A stretch of DNA of 37,412 bases from Streptomyces sp. JJ66 (GTDB lineage: Bacteria; Actinomycetota; Actinomycetes; Streptomycetales; Streptomycetaceae): positions 12,365 through 49,776 of the forward strand of contig NZ_JAEVFI010000034.1 of NCBI RefSeq assembly GCF_019303495.1, written 5' to 3'. Positions 31,067 to 37,412 of the stretch are shown in pieces (the first letter of the stretch is position 1; each line of letters begins with the position of its first letter). Below the pieces are notes generated by a model. That model had not been told where the DNA came from and made no database searches. It saw nothing but the letters and a program-made list of their open reading frames with translations. Position numbers and translations under genes: made by a program.

Positions 31067-31490
31067 ACCCATACCGCGCGAGCAGCGAGAAGCGGCCCGC
31101 GCGCCGCTCGACGGTGACCGGACGGCGGCACGGCCCCACCCTGCGGCCGTGTCCAGCGCCGGTCACGCGCCGGTGCACGGCGGCGGCGAACGGCTCCCCG
31201 GCGCGGCGCAAGCAGACCAGCTCGTACCACTCCGGGTGGCCGGTACCGGTGTCCAGCAGGCCGAGCCGCAGCCGCACGTAGCGGACGTTCGGCGAGGTGG
31301 CGCTGACGCTCAGCACCGCCTCGTACGGGATGCGCGTGACCGTCGTGCGGTCCTCCCACACGATGCCGTCCTCACCGCACCGGACGGTCACCCCCGCCGC
31401 CCGCAGCTGCGGCGTCTCCGCAGCCGTGGCCGCCGTGACGTCGGTGGTTCCGGTGGATGTGCTGCGTCTGGTGGTCATCGTCGTCTTCAT
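31056..31490 (-). CDS. Hypothetical protein
   Basis: This 144-residue protein starts from ATG 31490. An in-frame ATG four codons later is an alternative. After a Thr/Ala-rich N-terminal 30 residues there is a beta-rich domain (VTVRCGEDGIVWEDRTTVTRIPYEAVLSVSAT, YVRLRLGLLDTG, WYELVCLRR) followed by a basic C-terminus with many Arg. I recognise no family, but the strand pattern could suit a PH-like or similar beta-sandwich fold. It is probably real: codon bias is consistent and it overlaps DUF5133 tail to tail by 11 bases. Confidence 0.6.
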   Translation of the reverse strand: MKTTMTTRRSTSTGTTDVTAATAAETPQLRAAGVTVRCGEDGIVWEDRTTVTRIPYEAVLSVSATSPNVRYVRLRLGLLDTGTGHPEWYELVCLRRAGEPFAAAVHRRVTGAGHGRRVGPCRRPVTVERRAGRFSLLARYGFTR

Positions 31491-31639
31491 GGCCGGAGCC
31501 CCCCTTCCCCTGAGTGCTCCGACCCTCCCCTACGCGCCGCCCACGCACCATGCCCACGCCCGGCGGTTCCCCACCACATCCGGTTGCCGAACCCCGGCAA
31601 CCGGATGTGACCGGTGGGAGCACGCCCGGGCCTGATCGG

Positions 31640-32029
31640 TCAGTGCGGGTGTGTGATGGTTTTTGTCCTGACGGCGGAGATGAAGGACGCCCAACTCGGC
31701 CCGGGGAAGCGCAGGGCCGGTCTGTGGGACGCCTTGGAGTCCCGGACGGGGACGATCCCGGGCAGGTTGTCGGCCACCTCGACGCAGTCGCCGCCGCTGC
31801 CGCCGCTGTGGGAGGACTTGCGCCAGCGGGGTGCGGTGGCGGGCTGCAACGCGGTGACGAACGCCGTCCAGCCTGCGGCCGGGAAGGTGAGCACGGGGCC
31901 GGTGGGGGCCTTCGAATCCCGGACCGGGACGAAGCCGGGGGCGCCGTCCGCGACTTCTACGCAGTTGCCGCCGCTGCCGCCGCTGTAGGAGGACGTGTGC
32001 CAGTGGAGTTCGCTGTGTTGGTCATACAT
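31640..32029 (-). CDS. Tandem DUF397 protein (two fused domains)
   Basis: This 129-residue protein starts at MYDQHSELHWHTSSYS, where GGGG gives a proper ribosome site; an ATG 6 bases earlier (32035) has none. DUF397 proteins have one domain of about 65 residues. Here there are two in tandem: HTSSYSGGSGGNCVEVA...VPVRDSK...FPAAGWTAFVTAL, then WRKSSHSGGSGGDCVEVA...VPVRDSK...FPGPSWASFISAV. The DNA repeats are close, indicating a recent duplication. DUF397 proteins pair with Scr1-like HTH proteins, possibly as antitoxin-like partners. It belongs to the Scr1 group transcribed from 33118 downward. Nothing more is known of its biochemistry. Confidence 0.9.
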   Translation of the reverse strand: MYDQHSELHWHTSSYSGGSGGNCVEVADGAPGFVPVRDSKAPTGPVLTFPAAGWTAFVTALQPATAPRWRKSSHSGGSGGDCVEVADNLPGIVPVRDSKASHRPALRFPGPSWASFISAVRTKTITHPH

Positions 32030-32031
32030 GC

Positions 32032-32062
32032 GCATGACCCCAGGATTCCCCTGGGGTCATGC
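32032..32062 (-). promoter_or_regulatory. 13-bp perfect hairpin overlapping the tandem-DUF397 ribosome site
   Basis: Arms GCATGACCCCAGG (32032-32044) and CCTGGGGTCATGC (32050-32062) flank a 5-base loop. On the minus-strand mRNA the first-listed arm is the 3' arm; it contains the GGGG ribosome site and the ATG at 32035. It could stop transcription from the gene upstream or block translation. Confidence 0.75.
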
Positions 32063-32079
32063 CCGGATGCGGTGGTCCG

Positions 32080-32295
32080 TCAGAACGGCCGGAACGCGTC
32101 CTGCTTCACTGCGGTGACGAACGTCGTCCAGCCCGTGACACCGAAGACGAGCGCGGGGCCGCTGGACACCTTGGAGTCCCGGACGGGCACGACCCCGGGG
32201 AGGTTGTCGGCCATCTCGACGCAGTTCCCGCCGCTGCCGTCGCTGTAGGAGGACTTGCGCCATTCAGCAGAGTGGAGGTCCTGCTTACTCTTCAT
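32080..32295 (-). CDS. DUF397 protein
   Basis: This 71-residue protein carries a single DUF397 domain: E-W-R-K-S-S-Y-S-D-G-S-G-G-N-C-V-E-M-A, V-P-V-R-D-S-K and WTTFVTAVK. Its ATG overlaps the stop of the Scr1-like gene by 11 bases, so translation is coupled. The close similarity to both halves of the following tandem gene suggests that all three domains come from local duplication. It is the expected small partner of the Scr1-like HTH protein. Confidence 0.92.
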   Translation of the reverse strand: MKSKQDLHSAEWRKSSYSDGSGGNCVEMADNLPGVVPVRDSKVSSGPALVFGVTGWTTFVTAVKQDAFRPF

Positions 32296-33118
32296 CCGTG
32301 TAATCCTTCGCCGCCGACTCGATCATGGCCAAGGACAGTTTCGGCGAGAGCGCCGCTGCCCCAACGAGATCGTAGGCCATGGTGTAGCGCTCGACCTGGG
32401 CTGGATCGTCCAGCAGTTGTCCTGTTCCCAGACCTTCCAGGTATGCCAGAGGCGGGGCGTCTGGGAAGGCCATCAGCTTGAGCCCTCCACCGAGCGCCGG
32501 GTGCCCGCCCGCCGAGAATGGGAGCACTTGGACGATGATGCGGTGGCTGCGGGTGAGAACCGCAATGTGCCTCAGGGCCTCCCCCATGACTGCACGCCCC
32601 CCGACTGCTCGACGAAGGACAGCCTCGTCGAGGATGCCCCAGAACAACGGGGTTGTTGGGTCGCTGAGGATGCGTGCTCGCTCCAGCCGACCGGCCACGC
32701 GCTCTTCGATCAGCTCGTCCGGTGCCGTCGGTTCGTACTCACGGCATACCGATCGGGCGTACGCCTCCGTCTGGAGCAGACCGGGGATCAGGAGTGGCGC
32801 GTACTCACGGATCGTTTGCGCCACCGCTTCCGCCTCCGCTGCCTCGGCGAAGTGGTCTGGGTAGCGGGACTTGTTGGCGGCCTCGCAGTTGCGGAGGAAG
32901 TAGCCGTCCGTCCCCAGGATCTCGTCGAAGCGGCGGGCGAAGTCGGGGAGCATGCGGCGGGTGCCTGACTCCAGCTGGCCGATGAACGAGCCGCTGGTGA
33001 AGACCAGGGCGCCGAGTTCTTCCTGGGACAGGCCCGCTGCCTCACGCTTGTGGCGGAGTTCGGCGCCGAGCATGGCGCGGGGTGAGGAGGATGGGTCGAG
33101 CATCTTCGGTCCGGGCAC
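32285..33118 (-). CDS. Scr1-family XRE-type HTH regulator
   Basis: This 277-residue protein starts from a GTG preceded by GAGGAG. Residues about 18-70 form an XRE HTH (AELRHKREAAGLSQEELGALVFTSGSFIGQLESGTR). The remainder is the Scr1 domain, with the typical YAPLLIPGLLQTEAYAR, RAVGGRAVMGEALRHI, HRIIVQVLPFSAGGHPALGGG and YLEGLGTGQLLDDPAQVERY. Such proteins with DUF397 partners are numerous in Streptomyces and regulate development or act toxin-antitoxin-like; the DNA target here is probably its own promoter region at 33119-33228. Confidence 0.93.
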   Translation of the reverse strand: MPGPKMLDPSSSPRAMLGAELRHKREAAGLSQEELGALVFTSGSFIGQLESGTRRMLPDFARRFDEILGTDGYFLRNCEAANKSRYPDHFAEAAEAEAVAQTIREYAPLLIPGLLQTEAYARSVCREYEPTAPDELIEERVAGRLERARILSDPTTPLFWGILDEAVLRRAVGGRAVMGEALRHIAVLTRSHRIIVQVLPFSAGGHPALGGGLKLMAFPDAPPLAYLEGLGTGQLLDDPAQVERYTMAYDLVGAAALSPKLSLAMIESAAKDYTDEE

Positions 33119-33161
33119 GGCAACTCCTCGTTGAGCAGGGTGCGTTGTTGGACTTTTCGCC

Positions 33162-33217
33162 TGTTAAGCCTAACGCGGAATGGCCACGCTGGGTAGGGAA
33201 AAGAAAACTCAGCGTGG
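33162..33217. promoter_or_regulatory. Divergent promoter/operator between Scr1-like gene and 33229 operon
   Basis: GTTAAGCCTAAC (33162-33173) is a near-perfect 12-base palindrome. CCACGCTG (33184-33191) and CAGCGTGG (33210-33217) are perfect inverted arms separated by 18 AT-richer bases. Both sit in the 110-base gap between divergent genes and are good operator candidates for the HTH protein. Confidence 0.5.
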
Positions 33218-33228
33218 AAGGCGGTTTC

Positions 33229-33459
33229 ATGACAGCGTTCAGGAAGACGGCGGCGGCCGAGCGCATCCGGGCGGCGGAGGACGTCGCGGAGGAGTTGCGC
33301 GGGGCGTTGCGGGCGGCCGGAGTCACCCTGCCGTCGCTGCGGCTCGACCCGGTGTCGTGTGCCCGGGAGGAGCCGTGGCCGCTGGTGGACCTCGGTTGCT
33401 GCAACCAGGAGACGGCGGCCCGGCTGGCGGCGGCGCTGCGTGCGGGAGCCGCCCGGTGA
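33229..33459 (+). CDS. Small conserved hypothetical protein, first of three overlapping genes
   Basis: This 76-residue protein begins M-T-A-F-R-K-T-A-A-A-E-R-I-R-A-A. It is helical at the N-terminus (ERIRAAEDVAEELRGALRAAG), then LPSLRLDPVSC, VDLGCCNQETAARLAAALRAG. The L-P-S-L-x-x-D and V-x-L-G pattern is often found in small Streptomyces proteins encoded opposite Scr1-type regulators. Function unknown. The stop overlaps the next GTG (GTGA). Confidence 0.75.
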   Translation: MTAFRKTAAAERIRAAEDVAEELRGALRAAGVTLPSLRLDPVSCAREEPWPLVDLGCCNQETAARLAAALRAGAAR

Positions 33460-33713
33460 ACGCGACGCCACAGCCCCCGGAGCCGGGGCGCCCGGACGCG
33501 GAGTCGCCGCAGGTGGGCATGTACGCGGTGGACGAGCGCACGGATCGGGTGGGGCAGGTGATGGGCCATGTCGGCGGGCGGGTGCAGTTGCGGCCACCGG
33601 GCGGCGGGCGGGAGTGGGACTGTCCGCCGGAGGAGGTGCGCGCGGCCGGGGTGCTGGACCAGTTGCGTGCCCGGGTGACGGAGATCAACCGGGAAGGGAG
33701 GCTGCCGTCGTGA
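33456..33713 (+). CDS. Small conserved hypothetical protein, second of three
   Basis: This 85-residue protein starts from a GTG overlapping the previous stop. After a Pro-rich start, it reads VGMYAVDERTDRVGQVMGHVGGRVQLRPPGGGREWDCPPEEV, a short antiparallel beta unit with a G-x-V-M-G-x-x-G turn and W-x-C-P, then a helical end. Proteins of this form occur widely in Streptomyces beside Scr1/DUF397 or DUF7848 genes, with no known function. It overlaps the next gene by 4 bases. Confidence 0.75.
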   Translation: MNATPQPPEPGRPDAESPQVGMYAVDERTDRVGQVMGHVGGRVQLRPPGGGREWDCPPEEVRAAGVLDQLRARVTEINREGRLPS

Positions 33714-33952
33714 GCGTACGGGCGGTGTTGCGCTTCGCGCGGTGGACGCTGACGCCGGACCGGGAGCCGGACGCGGAGCCGGTGACGTTCGCGATGGAGT
33801 GCGCGGTGTGCGAGAAACGGTCGGCGCCAAGTGTGGACTTCGCGGACGCACAGCGGTGGACGTTCACCCACGCGGGCCGCAATCCGAGCCACCACACCTA
33901 CCGGGAGCTGATCACCCGGCCGTGGCGGGCCTGGCGCGCGGAGCCGGGGTGA
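33710..33952 (+). CDS. DUF7848-like small protein
   Basis: This 80-residue protein starts at a GTG overlapping the previous stop. It contains M-E-C-A-V-C (possible metal or structural pair), then WTFTHAGRNPSHHTYREL and R-P-W-R-A-W, all features of the DUF7848 family of small Streptomyces proteins. The conserved H-x-G-x-x-P-x-H-x-x-Y block with the Cys pair suggests a zinc-binding fold, though this is inference. It ends the three-gene operon 187 bases before the LuxR-type gene. Confidence 0.8.
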   Translation: MSVRAVLRFARWTLTPDREPDAEPVTFAMECAVCEKRSAPSVDFADAQRWTFTHAGRNPSHHTYRELITRPWRAWRAEPG

Positions 33953-34139
33953 CCGCGCGCCGAACCCGGGCCGCCGCGCACGGGGGCGGGGCACAGGTGT
34001 CGGCTCCCTCATCGCGGGCCTTGGGGGCAGCGCCCCACCGGCCTCCTTCCGGCCGCAGCGTGACATGGGGGCCGCCACTGTGCAGGATGACGTGCGTGGC
34101 AGCCGGAATACGGATACGCAAGGAAAGCGGCACCCCCTG

Positions 34140-36920
34140 ATGGACGCGGCGGGGAGCGGGGCAGTCCCGATAGCTGAGCCCTGCTGGGTGGGGCGGCTGC
34201 GGCGGGCGCTGACGCCGCAGGCCGGGGAACCGGTGCTGGTCCTCGTCGCGGGGGCGGCCGGAACCGGCAAGAGCCACCTGGCGCGCCGCCTGCTGGAGCT
34301 GCCGGAGGCGCGGCGGGCGGCGGCCCGGGTGCGCTGGACGTGCGGCCAGCCCGCCGGGGACGGCGAGGCGCCCCCCGAGCCGCCCGAGGGTGACGCGCCG
34401 AGGCTGCTCGTGGTGGAGGACGCGCACCGGGCCGGGCCGGACGAGCTGGCGCGGCTGCGCGAGCTGCTGGAGCGTCCGCACGGCGGGCTCGCGGCCCTCG
34501 TCACCTACCGGCCCGAGGAGCTGGCCGCGCCCGGCCTGCCGCTCGGCGCCCCCGTGGGCTACCCGCCCGCGCTCACCGTGCTGCGGCACCGCGTCGAGCC
34601 GTGGACGCCGGGGCAGGTGCGCCAGGCCGCCGCCGGGGTGCTGGGCGCGGGCGCGTGCACCGCGGAGGCCGTCGCCCGGCTGCACGCGTGCTCCGGCGGG
34701 GTGGCCGCCGTGGTGCTGGACCTGCTCGCCGTGCTCCGCGATACCGCGCCGCCGCGCTGCACCCCGGCCGACGTGGACGCCGCCGGGGTGCCGGTGCGGC
34801 TCGCAGAACAGGCGCTCGGGCGCACCGCCGCCCTGGCGCCGGAGCACCGCCCGGTGGTGTGGGCGGCAGCTGTGCTGGGCGAACCGGCGACCGGGGCGGA
34901 GCTGGCCGCCGTCGCCGGGCTGTCCCCGGAGCGGGGGCGGGCGGCGCTCGTCGCGGCGCTGGCCGGGGCGGCGCTGGCGGAGGCGCCGGAACCGGGCGTG
35001 TCCGGCGGTATGGCGTGCGGGTACGGCGGGTGTGGCGGCAGTGGGCGGTACGCGTTCGCGGTGCCGCTGGCGGCGCGCGCGGTGCACGAGGCGCTGCCCG
35101 GGCCCGTCCGCGAGGAGCTGCACGGGCGTGCCGCCGACGTCCTGGCGCAGCGGCAGCCGGTGCCGTGGTTCGCGCTGGCGCAGCACCGGCGGGCCAGTGG
35201 GCGGGTGCGGCCGTGGCTGCGCGCGGTGGAGCAGGCCGCGCGGCAGGCCGCCGACGCCGGACGGCACCAGGATGCGATCGGCCTGCTGGAGCGCACCCTG
35301 GCCTCGCCCGCCGTGCCGCCGACGGCCCGGGCCCGGCTGGCGCCGGTCCTGGCGCGCAGCGCGGTGGTCGGCCTGCGCTCGGACCAGACGGTGGAGGTGC
35401 TCCGTCAGGTGGTGGAGGACGAGGCGCTGCCCGCCGCCGTCCGGGGTGAACTGCGCCTGGACCTGGGCCTGTTGCTGTGCAACCAGGTGGGGCACGGCCC
35501 GCAGGGCTGGGCGGAGCTGGAGCGGGCTGCGGCCGAACTGCGCACCGGCCGACCGGATCTGGCGGCCCGGGCCATGTCGGCGCTCGCCATGCCGTACTGG
35601 GCCGACGCCGCGCTGGCCACCCACCTGGAGTGGCTGGCCGGTGCCGAGGAGGCCGCCGCCGACAGCGGTGAGGACCTGGTGCGTACCGCCGTGCACGTCA
35701 ACCGGGCGAGCCTGGCGCTTAGTTACGGTGACCCGAAGGGGTGGGAGCTGCTGGACGGGCTGCCGACCGACCACGCCGACCGCCGGGTGCGGCAGCACGC
35801 CGCGCGCGGCCTGTGCAACGCCGCCGACGCGGCGGTGTGGCTCGGCTACTACGACCGGGCCGAGGCGCTGCTGACCGACGGGCTCGCCCTGAGCAAGAAG
35901 AGCGGTGCCCCCTACACCGAGCAGACCGGGCTGGGTGGGCGGCTGCTGCTGGAGTGGCACTGTGGCCGCTGGGCGGGGCTGGCGGCGCGGTGCGAGGCGT
36001 TCGTGACGGCTACCTCCGACATGCCGGTCATCGCCGCCGACGCCCGCATGGTGATCGGCCTGCTGAGCGTCGCGCAGGGCGAGTGGGGCCGGGCCACGGG
36101 CTGGCTCACGGGCCAGGACGCGCCGACCGCCGAGCACGCGGCCGCCCCCCTGGCGGCGGCCAGTGCGGGCGCGCTGATCCGGATGGCGCTGGCGCGGCAG
36201 GACGTGGCCGGGGCGGCGGACGCGGCCCGGGCGGCGTGGAGCAAGATCGCCGCGAAGGGGGTGTGGGTGTGGGCCGCCGACCTCGCCCCGTGGGCGGTGG
36301 AGGCCCTGGGCGCGGCCGGGGACGTGCCGGGCGCCCGTGCCTTGGTGGACACCTACGCGGGCGGGCTGGCCGGGCGGGACGCCCCGGTCGCGCACGCCGC
36401 GCTGGACTGGGCGCGCGCGGTGCTGGCCGAAGCGGAGGGCGAGCCGCAGCGGGCGGTGGAGCTGTACCGGGCGGCGTCCGGCGCGTTCGCCCGGCTGCCG
36501 CGTCCGTACGCGCGGGCGCTGACGGCCGAGGCGGCGGCCCGCTGCGTGCTGGAGCACGCGCCCGCCGAGGGGCTGGTGGCCGATCGGGCGGTCAGCGAAC
36601 TCACCTTGTGCGCACAGCAGTTGACGCAGCTGGGCGCGGTGTGGGACGCCGCCCGGGCGCGCGCGGTGCTGCGCGCGCACCAGCCCGCCGAGGAACGCCG
36701 TCCGCCCGGACGCCCGTCCTACGGCGACCAGCTCTCCCCGCGCGAGCGGGAGGTCGCGGAGCTGGCGGGCACGGGGCTGACGAACAAGGAGATCGCCAGC
36801 ACCCTGCACCTGTCCCCGCGCACGGTGGAACAGCACGTGGCCCGCGCGATGCGCAAACTCGGCACGGGCTCGCGCCAGGAACTCTCCGGGGCGGCCCACG
36901 CCCCGGGCGCGGAGGGCTGA
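34140..36920 (+). CDS. LuxR-family ATPase regulator (LAL-like)
   Basis: This 926-residue regulator starts from the ATG at 34140 (M-D-A-A-G-S-G), with AAGGAAAG a little upstream; the frame is open from 34065. Residues 38-45 are a Walker A GAAGTGKS and 89-95 a Walker B LLVVEDA. The long middle is helical, with TPR-like repeats (EEAAADSGEDLVRTAVHVN, GYYDRAEALLTDGLALSKKSG). The C-terminal 50 residues hold the LuxR HTH (LSPREREVAELAGTGLTNKEI, STLHLSPRTVEQHVARAMRKLG). Such regulators activate target genes in response to a ligand or partner protein. No biosynthetic genes are nearby in the window, so the target is unknown. Confidence 0.93.
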   Translation: MDAAGSGAVPIAEPCWVGRLRRALTPQAGEPVLVLVAGAAGTGKSHLARRLLELPEARRAAARVRWTCGQPAGDGEAPPEPPEGDAPRLLVVEDAHRAGPDELARLRELLERPHGGLAALVTYRPEELAAPGLPLGAPVGYPPALTVLRHRVEPWTPGQVRQAAAGVLGAGACTAEAVARLHACSGGVAAVVLDLLAVLRDTAPPRCTPADVDAAGVPVRLAEQALGRTAALAPEHRPVVWAAAVLGEPATGAELAAVAGLSPERGRAALVAALAGAALAEAPEPGVSGGMACGYGGCGGSGRYAFAVPLAARAVHEALPGPVREELHGRAADVLAQRQPVPWFALAQHRRASGRVRPWLRAVEQAARQAADAGRHQDAIGLLERTLASPAVPPTARARLAPVLARSAVVGLRSDQTVEVLRQVVEDEALPAAVRGELRLDLGLLLCNQVGHGPQGWAELERAAAELRTGRPDLAARAMSALAMPYWADAALATHLEWLAGAEEAAADSGEDLVRTAVHVNRASLALSYGDPKGWELLDGLPTDHADRRVRQHAARGLCNAADAAVWLGYYDRAEALLTDGLALSKKSGAPYTEQTGLGGRLLLEWHCGRWAGLAARCEAFVTATSDMPVIAADARMVIGLLSVAQGEWGRATGWLTGQDAPTAEHAAAPLAAASAGALIRMALARQDVAGAADAARAAWSKIAAKGVWVWAADLAPWAVEALGAAGDVPGARALVDTYAGGLAGRDAPVAHAALDWARAVLAEAEGEPQRAVELYRAASGAFARLPRPYARALTAEAAARCVLEHAPAEGLVADRAVSELTLCAQQLTQLGAVWDAARARAVLRAHQPAEERRPPGRPSYGDQLSPREREVAELAGTGLTNKEIASTLHLSPRTVEQHVARAMRKLGTGSRQELSGAAHAPGAEG

Positions 36921-37412
36921 ACGCGGCCGGGAGGGCGTCCGTTCGCGGGCAGAGGTTTACCGGGCAGCTAGCAGGCGCAAGCGTTCGGCGGCCGGGGCGC
37001 GGCGCTGCGGGCGGCGCGGAGGCGCAGTTCAGGGCAGACCACCACGCAGGCGGCTGGCCTGGACCAGGGGCGGGGTTCGCCGGAGTTATTTGCGTATCCG
37101 TAGGAGGGGGCATCCGGATAGGCCCGCTCGGTAAGACCGCCGTAAGTTTCTGGACACCGGTTGGCCGAATGTTCGCCTGAGGCGGGGGATTCGCCACTGA
37201 CGCGCTTCGGCCGCCGGTGTCGTGCACGGGCATCCGGGGGGAGCCGCGTGCCGGCCAAGCCGCCCGAACAGGCGGCGACCGCCGGCACCGTGCGGTCCCG
37301 GCATCCGGGCACGAGTGCGGCGCATCCAACCGTATTCGTGCCCGGGGCTCTCCCCGCTGCTCGACGCGCCGCGCAGGCCACCCCCCACCCCCTCACCCCC
37401 CTCACCCCCCTC
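36921..37412. other. Non-coding right edge
   Basis: I see no supported gene on either strand in these 492 bases. Open frames are short and lack ribosome sites and family motifs. The last 35 bases are a C-rich run (CACCCCCT-type repeats). A gene may start beyond the edge. Confidence 0.5.

Noticed and set aside
33912..36899. Long open frame on the minus strand opposite the LuxR-type gene
   Set aside because: The translation is Arg/Gly/Pro/Gln-rich with no domain; the plus strand has Walker and LuxR HTH motifs.

Overview
The window looks like a core chromosomal segment of a Streptomyces or close relative. The DNA is very GC-rich with strong third-position G/C bias. It carries the actinobacterial marker wblA beside a bifunctional PBP and two ArsA-type ATPases, aspartokinase near a SigE-type ECF sigma factor, Scr1/DUF397 regulators and a DUF5133 gene. 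It also has a perfect copy of the Streptomyces parS sequence and two genes with the rare TTA leucine codon. Assignments come from reading motifs by eye; no database search was possible.

Layout. (1) 1-3893: the end of a decayed integrated element abutting tRNA-Pro(CGG). Fragments of a prolyl-tRNA synthetase, a LacI regulator and a tyrosine integrase are butted end to end, followed by an unrecognised gene and a long coiled-coil gene. (2) 3893-6422: tRNA-Pro, a metallophosphoesterase, a phosphopantetheinyl transferase and a YqeY-family protein. (3) 6484-11745: a five-ORF block of special interest, with a leaderless Crp/Fnr regulator, a class III nucleotide-cyclase-like protein, a P-loop NTPase with a TTA codon, and two further ORFs split by one in-frame TAG just before a parS site. 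The cyclase C-terminus and the NTPase N-terminus share an N-x-N-x-G-x-x-H-G-x-Q-R motif like those of amyloid signalling pairs. (4) 11750-17974: conserved core genes, namely a class A PBP, wblA, two ArsA-family ATPases, a small DUF4177-like gene and RidA. (5) 18128-21470: a less GC-extreme, probably acquired operon of RHH-RAMA protein, DUF262 protein and HipA-like kinase, with a repeat-rich AT-rich operator/promoter. (6) 21556-28671: S9 peptidase, SURF1 protein, membrane protein plus ECF sigma factor, aspartokinase (with an internal beta-subunit start), and a YunG-like protein. No asd lies beside ask. (7) 28646-30838: a Uma2 nuclease and a solo tnpB element inserted after TTGAT. (8) 30839-36920: DUF5133, a hypothetical gene, an Scr1/DUF397 group with a tandem DUF397 duplication, three small overlapping genes, and a large LuxR-type ATPase regulator. 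The last 490 bases show no gene.

How genes may work together. The best candidate for an undescribed system is 6603-11745. A cyclase-like sensor could both make a nucleotide signal for the neighbouring Crp/Fnr protein and nucleate the adjacent NTPase through the shared motif, with translation of the NTPase limited by bldA. The second candidate is the RHH-RAMA/DUF262/HipA operon, which lacks a recognisable HipB. Both functions are inferences.
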